Shown here one piece after another: positions 30,449 to 39,149 of a DNA stretch of 64,000 bases (the stretch's first letter is position 1; each line of letters starts with the position of its first letter). The stretch lies in the NCBI GenBank assembly GCA_913045325.1, contig CAJWPZ010000003.1:51505-115504 (forward strand). Reading direction: 5' to 3'. Below the pieces are notes generated by a model. The model saw only the letters and a list, made by a program, of their open reading frames with translations. It did not search any database and was not told the origin of the DNA. Source of the DNA: an uncultured Flavobacteriaceae bacterium. Lineage in GTDB: Bacteria > Bacteroidota > Bacteroidia > Flavobacteriales > Flavobacteriaceae. Position numbers and translations under genes: made by a program.

Positions 30449-31720
30449 ATGGCAGTAGACTTACTACTTGGATTACAATGGGGAGACGAAGGAAAAGGAA
30501 AAATCGTTGATGTACTAACAGCAGATTATGATATCATTGCTCGCTTTCAAGGCGGTCCTAACGCAGGGCACACCCTAGAGTTTGATGGTATTAAACACGT
30601 TTTAAGAACCATCCCGTCAGGAATTTTTCACAAAACAGCCATGAATGTCATAGGTAATGGTGTGGTGATAGACCCAGTTGTTTTTGTAAAAGAATTGGAA
30701 GGTTTAGATCAATTCGATATAGACTACAAAGCAAAGTTAATCATATCAAGAAAAGCGCATCTTATTTTGCCAACCCATAGACTTTTGGATGCAGCTAGTG
30801 AGGCTAGTAAGGGCAAAGCTAAGATTGGCTCTACACTAAAAGGAATAGGGCCTACCTATATGGATAAAACAGGTAGAAACGGAATTCGTGTTGGTGATCT
30901 GGAGATGAAAGACTGGAAAACAAAATACCGCCAATTGGCTAATAAACACGAGGGCATGATTTCGTTTTATGATGTAGATATTCAGTACGATTTAGAAGAA
31001 ATGGAAGCCGAATTTTATGAGGCTGTAGACCGCCTTAAAGAATTAACCTTTATTGACAGTGAACAATATTTTCATGAGGCAATAAAAGCTGGAAAAACAA
31101 TATTGGCAGAAGGGGCACAAGGATCTTTACTTGATATTGATTTTGGAACCTACCCTTTTGTGACATCTTCAAACACAACAGCAGCGGGCGCTTGCACAGG
31201 TTTAGGAATTGCGCCTAATAAAGTAAAAGAAGTTTACGGAATCTTTAAAGCTTATACCACACGTGTTGGCTCTGGCCCATTCCCTACCGAGCTTTTTGAT
31301 AAAGTAGGTATTGAAATGGCAAAAATAGGACGTGAGTTTGGAGCGGTAACAGGAAGACCCAGACGTTGTGGATGGTTGGATTTAGTAGCCTTAAAATATA
31401 CCTGTGAGGTAAATGGAGTTACTCAATTAAACATGATGAAGGGAGATGTACTCTCTGGATTTAGCACCCTTAAGGTATGTACGGCATACAAATACAAAGG
31501 AAAAACAATCACGCACCTACCCTACAACATCGAGCCAGAAAATGTAACACCAATCTACACAAGTTTCCCTTGTTGGAAAGAAGACTTAACAAAAATGAGA
31601 GCGGTATCTGAGTTCCCTAAAGAACTTAACCAATACATCGATTTTCTAGAAAAGGAACTTGAAATACCTATTAATATAGTTTCAGTAGGTCCAGATAGAA
31701 CCCAAACAATACACCGTTAA
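30449..31720 (+). CDS. purA: adenylosuccinate synthetase
   Basis: LLGLQWGDEGKGKIVD; GGPNAGHT; GIGPTYMDKTGRNGIRVGDL; KVCTAYKYKGK. Confidence 0.98.
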   Translation: MAVDLLLGLQWGDEGKGKIVDVLTADYDIIARFQGGPNAGHTLEFDGIKHVLRTIPSGIFHKTAMNVIGNGVVIDPVVFVKELEGLDQFDIDYKAKLIISRKAHLILPTHRLLDAASEASKGKAKIGSTLKGIGPTYMDKTGRNGIRVGDLEMKDWKTKYRQLANKHEGMISFYDVDIQYDLEEMEAEFYEAVDRLKELTFIDSEQYFHEAIKAGKTILAEGAQGSLLDIDFGTYPFVTSSNTTAAGACTGLGIAPNKVKEVYGIFKAYTTRVGSGPFPTELFDKVGIEMAKIGREFGAVTGRPRRCGWLDLVALKYTCEVNGVTQLNMMKGDVLSGFSTLKVCTAYKYKGKTITHLPYNIEPENVTPIYTSFPCWKEDLTKMRAVSEFPKELNQYIDFLEKELEIPINIVSVGPDRTQTIHR

Positions 31721-31745
31721 AAAGAATCTACAACATATAGCGCTA

Positions 31746-33485
31746 TTGCTAACACTCCTTATTACAGGAGTTTTAACAGCACAACCCGGTCAAGAAACAG
31801 AGAAATCAAAGGTTGATATTCAGTCTGGATATTTAGAGCGAAAGCCAGAATTACCAGATGCTTTCATATACACCAAAGACACAGAAGGACAAGTATATAT
31901 TGTCCATCAGGGTATTGAAATGTGGTGCAATCAAGCCTATGTATATTTAAAAGACAACTTTGTAAAAGCCTATGGCGAGGTTAAAATTAAACAAGGAGAT
32001 ACTATTTCCATGAATAGTAATTATGCAGAGTATAACGGAAATACTCAATTTGCATTTGCCAGTGGTGATGTTGTCTTTAAAGAACCCAAAACAACATTAA
32101 AAACAGACACCCTCTACTTTGATAGAATAAAACAAGAGGCCTACTACAGAAGCGGTGGCAGGGTTATAGATACAGCTAGCACCCTAACCAGTAGAATTGG
32201 CAGGTATTATGCCGAAGCTAAAAACTATCAATTTACCAGCGATGTAAAGATTGTAAACCCCAAGTACACTATTAACTCCCAGCAGCTTAATTTTTATTCT
32301 CAAACGGGTGCAAGTTACCTCTATGGCCCTTCTACTATAGTGAGTGACTCGAGTACTGTGTATTGTGAACGAGGTTTTTATGATACCAGAGAAGACACCG
32401 GGTATTTTGTAAAAAACTCTAAAGTAGACTATCAAAGCAGAACACTTTATGGAGATAGTATTTACTTTGATAGAAATAGGAGTTTTGCTTCTGCAACCAA
32501 TAATATTAAAGTAATAGATACAAGTAATCAAAGCATTATACGCGGGCATTATGCAGAAGTTTTTAGACAAAAAGATTCTGTTTTTATTACCAAAAGAGCC
32601 TTGGCTATAACCCTACAAGAACGTGATTCTGTATACATTCATGCAGATACATTACAAATTACAGGAAAACCAGATAATAGAATTCTTAAAGGGTTTTACA
32701 AAGCGCGCTTTTTTAAACAATCCAGCAATCCACAGCAGGCACCAACCAGTGGGAAATGCGATTCTATATTTGTTAACCAGAAAAAAGGAATTACAAAACT
32801 TATACATCGTCCCGTTCTTTGGACTGGCGAAAACCAGATGACTGGTGATACCATTCATTTAATTAACAATACTAGAACAGAACAACTTGATACTTTAAAA
32901 GTATTTAACAATGCATTTTTAATACAAAAAGATTCTTTGGGGTATAATCAAGTAAAAGGAAAACGCCTTATAGGCCTTTTTACAAACAATGAGCTAGATA
33001 CCATAAACATTGATCAAAACGCACAAGTAATTTATTTTGCGCGTAATGACAAAGACGAGCTCATTGGCATAAACAATACGGTGTCAAGCGCTATACAGAT
33101 GTACATGGAAAATCAAGCCATTGAAGGAATACGTTTTATAAAAAAGGGAACTGGAAAAATATATCCACTCTCAAAACTACCTCCAGAGGCAAGAATATTA
33201 TCTGGTTTTGTTTGGCGAGCAGAGGAGCGATTACAGGATAAAAATGCATTGTTTGATGGAAAACAAGTACCCATACTTCCAAAAATAAAAGGCATACCGC
33301 TTCCTAAATTTCAAGAAGCCTTTTTTGATGAAAAAAGTCAAGAACAATTAAATCTTCCCCGGGCCTCAAAGCTTAATGCTGAAGTTTTTAAAAATAGACC
33401 CCAAGACAACCCTGTGCAGGATAATCTTTTGGAAGAAAACGACACCTTAGATCAAAAAAGTAAGATAAAACCCGAGAATTATTAA
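31746..33485 (+). CDS. OstA-like / LptA-type LPS transport-related periplasmic protein
   Basis: Repeated OstA-type segments (NQAYVYLKDNFVKAYGEVKIKQGDTISMNSNYAEYNGNTQFAFASGDVVFKEPKTTLKTDTLYFDR). Start (TTG 31746) uncertain. Confidence 0.82.
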   Translation: MLTLLITGVLTAQPGQETEKSKVDIQSGYLERKPELPDAFIYTKDTEGQVYIVHQGIEMWCNQAYVYLKDNFVKAYGEVKIKQGDTISMNSNYAEYNGNTQFAFASGDVVFKEPKTTLKTDTLYFDRIKQEAYYRSGGRVIDTASTLTSRIGRYYAEAKNYQFTSDVKIVNPKYTINSQQLNFYSQTGASYLYGPSTIVSDSSTVYCERGFYDTREDTGYFVKNSKVDYQSRTLYGDSIYFDRNRSFASATNNIKVIDTSNQSIIRGHYAEVFRQKDSVFITKRALAITLQERDSVYIHADTLQITGKPDNRILKGFYKARFFKQSSNPQQAPTSGKCDSIFVNQKKGITKLIHRPVLWTGENQMTGDTIHLINNTRTEQLDTLKVFNNAFLIQKDSLGYNQVKGKRLIGLFTNNELDTINIDQNAQVIYFARNDKDELIGINNTVSSAIQMYMENQAIEGIRFIKKGTGKIYPLSKLPPEARILSGFVWRAEERLQDKNALFDGKQVPILPKIKGIPLPKFQEAFFDEKSQEQLNLPRASKLNAEVFKNRPQDNPVQDNLLEENDTLDQKSKIKPENY

Positions 33486-33555
33486 TTTATTTTTCAAATA
33501 AAAATAGCCTCGACACCATTGTTAGTCTCTATTTTTACAATCTAGTTATAGCCCA

Positions 33556-34731
33556 TTGAAAAAAGATTTTTACAAACACCAAACACAAACCACCCAGCAC
33601 CCATTGGCCATGGAAATTTCTCATGGAAAAGGCAGTTATATTTATGATACCAAAGGAGTTGCGCATCTAGATTTTGTTGCAGGGGTATCTGCATGTAGCC
33701 TTGGTCATAGCCATCCTAGAGTGGTAGAGGCTATTACACAGCAAGCCCAAAAATACATGCATGTGATGGTTTATGGAGAGTATATCCAAAGGCCAGCAGT
33801 ATCACTTACAAAACTACTGGCAGCGCATCTACCCGCCCCTTTAGAGACTACCTATTTGGTAAATAGTGGTACAGAGGCCATCGAAGGCGCTTTAAAACTT
33901 GCGCGCCGTGCAACTGGTAGAGCAGAAATTTTATACGCAAATCTTGCCTATCACGGAAACACAATGGGGGCTTTAAGTGTTATGGGCTATGAGCAAAGAA
34001 AAGAAGCCTTTAAACCTTTGTTACCCCAGTGCAAGGCTATCTTATTTAACTCTGAAACTTGCTTGGAGCAAATAACAAACAATACTGCAGCTGTTATACT
34101 AGAGACTATTCAAGGGGGTGCTGGTTTTATAGAACCAACTAATGGGTATTTAAAAAAAGTAAAAGCAAGATGCCAAGAGGTGGGCGCACTTTTAATTTTA
34201 GATGAAATACAACCTGGATATGGCCGTACCGGAAAACTTTTCGGTTTTATGAATTATGATGTCGTGCCAGATATTCTAGTGATGGGAAAAGGTATGGGCG
34301 GCGGATTACCCATTGGAGCTTTTACAGCATCCAAACCCCTAATGGACCTATTGCAGGAAAAACCAAAATTAGGGCACATAACAACCTTTGGAGGCAATGC
34401 TGTTATTGCCGCGGCGGCACTAGCCACACTTAAAGAAATAACCCAGAGCTCTTTAATGCAACAAACCCTGGAAAAGGAAATTTTAATTCGCAGTTTACTT
34501 GTACATGATGCCATAAAAGAAATTCGAGGAACTGGTTTAATGTTAGCCCTTATTATGGAAACCCCAGCCATTGCAAACCAGGTCATATTAGGATGTAAAG
34601 ACAAAAATTTAATTCTGTTTTGGTTACTTTTTGAGCCTAGAGCTATCAGAATTACACCCCCTCTTACCATTTCTAAGGCAGAAATTGTAGAAGGATGCGC
34701 TATCCTAAGACAAGTACTCAACGAAATATAA
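33556..34731 (+). CDS. class III aminotransferase (acetylornithine/ornithine-type)
   Basis: TTG start; VAGVSACSLGHSHPRVVEAI; LVNSGTEAIEGALKLAR; ILDEIQPGYGRTGKLFGF; MGKGMGGGLPIGAF. Confidence 0.93.
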   Translation: MKKDFYKHQTQTTQHPLAMEISHGKGSYIYDTKGVAHLDFVAGVSACSLGHSHPRVVEAITQQAQKYMHVMVYGEYIQRPAVSLTKLLAAHLPAPLETTYLVNSGTEAIEGALKLARRATGRAEILYANLAYHGNTMGALSVMGYEQRKEAFKPLLPQCKAILFNSETCLEQITNNTAAVILETIQGGAGFIEPTNGYLKKVKARCQEVGALLILDEIQPGYGRTGKLFGFMNYDVVPDILVMGKGMGGGLPIGAFTASKPLMDLLQEKPKLGHITTFGGNAVIAAAALATLKEITQSSLMQQTLEKEILIRSLLVHDAIKEIRGTGLMLALIMETPAIANQVILGCKDKNLILFWLLFEPRAIRITPPLTISKAEIVEGCAILRQVLNEI

Positions 34732-34883
34732 TTCTTCAAAAATTGTTTTAATCAATTGTATTTCATTTGGTTATGCCTGTTTTTGGGCTGTTAACATCTC
34801 GTTAACAACAATCGCGGTATATCTCAAGAGCTGTCAATATCCTCACTATCTTTATTTAAAGAGAAACCAATAAATAACTGCGT

Positions 34884-36299
34884 ATGCAATTGCCAACCCC
34901 AGACGAGCATAACAACGTATCACTTAGCAAATTTGAGTCTATGCTCAAGACCAATAATATCCTCTTTTTTGATGCAGATCAATTTGAGGAAATTATTAAT
35001 CATTATCTTGAAAATGGTAAAATAGCCCTTGCCAAAAAGGCAACAAAACTTGGTTTACAACAACACCCAAGCTCTACTACCCTTAAGTTATTTCAGGTTG
35101 AAATGTTCATATTTGAAAATGAGCTAGATATTGCAGACATCCTATTAGATGAGTTATATCAAATAGAGCAATCTAACGAAGAAATATACATTCAGAAGGC
35201 TAATATTCTCTCTAGAAGAGACCAACACAAACATGCCATTGTATTACTTAAAAAAGCATTAGAAATTACCTTAGAACAAGGGGATGTTCTATCTTTAATA
35301 GGCATGGAGTATTTGTTTTTAGAAGATTATGAAAATGCAAAAAACTATTTTATTAGGTGTTTAAATGATGAAGAGGATCAGTTTCACACAGATTATTCTG
35401 CCCTTTACAATGTAATTTACTGTTTTGAATACTTAGAACAAAATCAAGAGGCCATAAACTATCTAAATGTCTTTTTAGATAAAAATCCATATTCTGAAGT
35501 TGCTTGGCACCAAATAGGAAAGCAGTATAGCATCTTAAAACAATACAAAAAAGCGTTAGCATCCTATGACTTTGCTATTATTAGTGATGACCGCTTTATT
35601 GGGGCATACCTAGAGAAAGGGAAAGTACTTGAAAAGATGAAGCGCTATGAAGAGGCCATAGAGAGTTTTATTATCACCCTTGGTCTTGATGACCCAACAT
35701 CCTTTGCCCTATTGCGTATTGGTAGATGCTATGAAAAAATCAATAACGATGAAATGGCCTTGCAGTATTACACCAAATGTGTTGAACAGGATAGCCTTCT
35801 AGACAAGGGATGGATTGCCATCACAGATTTTCATTACAAAAAGAAAGACTATGAAAAAGCACTTTATTTTATAGACAAGGCCATCAATATAGATTCAGAA
35901 AATGTACTGTACTGGAAAAGGTATGCCAAAATTAATAAAAAACTTCAATGGTTTGAACAGGCTGAAGTAGGCTATAGAAAAGCGCTAGAATTTGGAAACT
36001 ATGAGCAAAACACATGGCTCACTCGTTGTGATATTTTAATTAAACTTGGAGAATTTGAAGGAGCTATAAATAACCTAAACCAAGCAGCAGAGTTTTATCC
36101 AGATTCTGCAGAAATAGAATTTAGGCTAGCAGGGCTTTATTACGATATTCTCAAAGAAGAAACTGGAGCATTTCATCTTAGAAATGCCCTTGATATTGAG
36201 CCTGAATTTCTACTTATTTTAGAGGAAATATTCCCTCATATTTTAGAAAAAATGAGTGTAAAAGAAATTATAGAGAATCACAAAAAAACTACCCTTTAA
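34884..36299 (+). CDS. tetratricopeptide repeat protein
   Basis: Multiple TPR units (e.g. AWHQIGKQYSILKQYKKALASYDFAI; ALLRIGRCYEKINNDEMALQYYTKCVEQD). Confidence 0.9.
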   Translation: MQLPTPDEHNNVSLSKFESMLKTNNILFFDADQFEEIINHYLENGKIALAKKATKLGLQQHPSSTTLKLFQVEMFIFENELDIADILLDELYQIEQSNEEIYIQKANILSRRDQHKHAIVLLKKALEITLEQGDVLSLIGMEYLFLEDYENAKNYFIRCLNDEEDQFHTDYSALYNVIYCFEYLEQNQEAINYLNVFLDKNPYSEVAWHQIGKQYSILKQYKKALASYDFAIISDDRFIGAYLEKGKVLEKMKRYEEAIESFIITLGLDDPTSFALLRIGRCYEKINNDEMALQYYTKCVEQDSLLDKGWIAITDFHYKKKDYEKALYFIDKAINIDSENVLYWKRYAKINKKLQWFEQAEVGYRKALEFGNYEQNTWLTRCDILIKLGEFEGAINNLNQAAEFYPDSAEIEFRLAGLYYDILKEETGAFHLRNALDIEPEFLLILEEIFPHILEKMSVKEIIENHKKTTL

Positions 36300-36330
36300 T
36301 CTGTATTTTTGGGCGTAAAACAACACTAAT

Positions 36331-37302
36331 ATGCCCAAACGCAGTTTTAAACAATCATTAAGTATTACTATTAAAGGTCTAGCCATGGGCGCTGCAGATG
36401 TAGTTCCAGGTGTTAGTGGCGGTACTATTGCCTTTATTTCTGGCATATACGAAGAGCTAATTGCTACGATACATGCATTAGATTTTGGTGTTTTTAAAAC
36501 CCTTAAAAAAGAAGGATTTAAAAAAGTTTGGCAACAGTACAATCTTGGTTTTTTAGCTTCTTTATTTACTGGAATTGCCATTAGTATTTTATCGCTTGCC
36601 AAATTAATAACTATGCTCTTGGGGCAATATCCTGTCTTGGTATGGTCATTCTTCTTTGGTTTGGTTATTGCAAGTATTATATACATTGCAAAACAGATAA
36701 CAAACTACAGCCCTAAAGCTATTATCGCCCTTGTACTTGCGGCAGTATTATCTTACGGCATAACCCTTGCACAGCCTATTGCAGACACACAAAGCATTTG
36801 GTTTTTATTTCTTGCAGGTTTTATTGCCATTATAGCGATGATATTACCAGGTATTTCTGGAGCCTTTATACTGCTACTTATTGGCGGATATACTATCGTT
36901 ATTGGCGCTATAAACCAACTTATAGAGGCTATAAGTACATTTAATATCAGCGCCCTTGGTAATGCTTTATTAAAAATTGGAGTCTTTGCAGTAGGTGCTA
37001 TTGTTGGTCTTAAAGTTTTTTCTGGGGTATTAAACTGGATGTTTAAAAACCATAAAAACACTACCCTAGCTGTTTTAACGGGATTTATGATTGGTGCACT
37101 TAATAAAATTTGGCCCTGGAAAGAAGTATTACAATACCGCAAAAATAGTCATGGTGAAGAAATACCTTTTATTGAAAGAAGTATTCTTCCTGGCGGTTAT
37201 CAGGGAGATCCTAAAGTGTTTACGGCCATTTTATGTATGCTTGCTGGCTTTATGATTATTTTTCTTTTAGAATTTATTGCAAACAAAAAAAAACCTAACT
37301 AA
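36331..37302 (+). CDS. DUF368 family membrane protein (PopT-type polyprenyl-phosphate transporter family), copy 1
   Basis: IKGLAMGAADVVPGVSGGTIAFISGIYEELI; AMILPGISGAFILLLIGGY. Confidence 0.9.
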   Translation: MPKRSFKQSLSITIKGLAMGAADVVPGVSGGTIAFISGIYEELIATIHALDFGVFKTLKKEGFKKVWQQYNLGFLASLFTGIAISILSLAKLITMLLGQYPVLVWSFFFGLVIASIIYIAKQITNYSPKAIIALVLAAVLSYGITLAQPIADTQSIWFLFLAGFIAIIAMILPGISGAFILLLIGGYTIVIGAINQLIEAISTFNISALGNALLKIGVFAVGAIVGLKVFSGVLNWMFKNHKNTTLAVLTGFMIGALNKIWPWKEVLQYRKNSHGEEIPFIERSILPGGYQGDPKVFTAILCMLAGFMIIFLLEFIANKKKPN

Positions 37303-37311
37303 TAAATTACT

Positions 37312-38334
37312 GTGAATACAGAGAGAACCCCTTTAGATAAGTTCTGGTTAATTCTAAAAGGGATTACCATGGGAGCTGCCAATAAGGTTCCTGGAGTCTC
37401 TGGAGGATTGGTAGCTTTTGTTGCCGGGTTTTATGAAGAATTTATTTACTCCCTTCAAAAAATAAACAGAAAGGCTTTTAAACTATTACTTAAAGGGCGT
37501 TTAAAAAGTTTTATACAATACACAAACGCAGGCTTTGTTAGCCTACTTTGTCTTGGGATGATAATTAGCTATTTTAGCGTTTCCAAAATACTTGATTATC
37601 TACTACTTGGCTACGAGCTGCAAGTTTGGAGTGCTTTTTTTGGGATGATAATAGGCTCTATAATATACATTACCAAAGATTTCGGCCCCTGGAATAAAAG
37701 AAATATTGGATACTTGACCTTTGGTATTATTGCAGGTATCGCTATTAGCTTTTTAGAGCCTGCTGGAGAAAACGACAATCTCATTTTTGTTTTTTTATGC
37801 GGTATCATTGGGGTTTCTGGAATGACACTCCCGGGGTTATCTGGCTCTTTTATCTTGATTATTTTAGGTAATTATGTACTGCTACTAGTAGACTCAGTAA
37901 ATGCTTTGTTTGACACCCTATCTGAAATGGTAGTGGGTGATTTTTCTTTTAAAAACAATACCCAACGTGTAAGACTCTTAAAAGTGTTGGTGGTATTCTC
38001 ATTGGGTTCTGTAACAGGATTAGTGTCTTTATCTCACCTACTGGGTTTTGTCTTGAAAAAATACAAAAAAGCGACCTATGCTGTTATCATAGGGTTTATA
38101 ACCGGTTCTCTTGGTGTGGTATGGCCATGGAAAGAGAAAATATACAGCCGCAACGCTATTGGAGAAATTAACCTTGATGCAAACGCAAGAGAAATTATAA
38201 CAGGTTACAATAGGTATTTCCCCTCAGAGGTTTCTTGGGCTACACTTTTTGCAATTATGTTTATACTTCTAGGGATTCTTGGAGTGCTTAGCATTAACTG
38301 GTATCATATGTATAAAAAAAGAACCAATGGCTAA
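37312..38334 (+). CDS. DUF368 family membrane protein, copy 2
   Basis: GTG start; LKGITMGAANKVPGVSGGLVAFVAGFYEEFI; GMTLPGLSGSFILIILGNY. Confidence 0.9.
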   Translation: MNTERTPLDKFWLILKGITMGAANKVPGVSGGLVAFVAGFYEEFIYSLQKINRKAFKLLLKGRLKSFIQYTNAGFVSLLCLGMIISYFSVSKILDYLLLGYELQVWSAFFGMIIGSIIYITKDFGPWNKRNIGYLTFGIIAGIAISFLEPAGENDNLIFVFLCGIIGVSGMTLPGLSGSFILIILGNYVLLLVDSVNALFDTLSEMVVGDFSFKNNTQRVRLLKVLVVFSLGSVTGLVSLSHLLGFVLKKYKKATYAVIIGFITGSLGVVWPWKEKIYSRNAIGEINLDANAREIITGYNRYFPSEVSWATLFAIMFILLGILGVLSINWYHMYKKRTNG

Positions 38335-39058
38335 CTACGGACTCATCGGGAAAAACATAGCGTATTCTTTTTCTAAAAAATTTTTCAATGAAAAATTTAA
38401 AAAAGAAAAACTAACACATAGCTACCAAAACTTTGATATTGACACCATTGAACTGTTTGAAAAAATTATAAAAGAAAACACTGGTATTAAAGGCTTAAAC
38501 GTGACAATTCCATACAAAGAAAAGATCATACCATATCTTGACACTTTAGACAATCAGGCGCGTATAATTGGGGCTGTAAATACTATTAAGGTTTTAGAAG
38601 ATGGTAGCTTAAAGGGATACAATACAGATCATTACGGTTTCAGTAAAGCCCTGAGTAGCTACCCAGCTATTACAAACAAAACAGCACTTATTTTAGGGAA
38701 TGGCGGCGCCTCAAAGGCAATTAGATATGCGCTTGATACTTTAGGATATGCCTGCACAACAGTTTCTAGAAACAAAACCCAAGATACTATTAGCTACAAA
38801 CAGGTAACAAAACAGGTGTTAGAAGATCATTTGCTTATAGTAAATACAACTCCTTTGGGAGTAGCCCCAGATGTTTTAAAATGTCCAGAGATACCCTATA
38901 GACATCTTACTAAAGAACACTTCTTGTTTGATCTAATATACAACCCGCAAAAGACTGCCTTTTTAAAGCATGGACTCGCCAAAGGGGCAACAATAGCCAA
39001 TGGCAGCAAGATGCTAGAGTACCAAGCCCAAGAGGCCTGGAGCATCTGGAATAGTTAA
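38327..39058 (+). CDS. aroE: shikimate dehydrogenase
   Basis: MANYGLIGKNIAYSFSKKFFNEKF; GLNVTIPYKEKI; GAVNTIK; GYNTDHYGF; ILGNGGASKAIRYAL. Start at 38327 (overlaps upstream stop by 8 nt) rather than 38279. Confidence 0.95.
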   Translation: MANYGLIGKNIAYSFSKKFFNEKFKKEKLTHSYQNFDIDTIELFEKIIKENTGIKGLNVTIPYKEKIIPYLDTLDNQARIIGAVNTIKVLEDGSLKGYNTDHYGFSKALSSYPAITNKTALILGNGGASKAIRYALDTLGYACTTVSRNKTQDTISYKQVTKQVLEDHLLIVNTTPLGVAPDVLKCPEIPYRHLTKEHFLFDLIYNPQKTAFLKHGLAKGATIANGSKMLEYQAQEAWSIWNS

Positions 39059-39093
39059 AATGTAAGGGACGGGGTCAATAAACATCTAGAATC

Positions 39094-39124
39094 TTGGCAA
39101 TCTTATGGGGAGTTAGTATCTTGA
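39094..39124 (+). promoter_or_regulatory. Bacteroidota-type promoter for the DUF349 gene
   Basis: TTG (39094-39096), 20-nt spacer, TATCTTGA (39117-39124), a partial match to TAnnTTTG. Confidence 0.3.
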
Positions 39125-39149
39125 GCCCTCATAAATATGAACTTTAACA

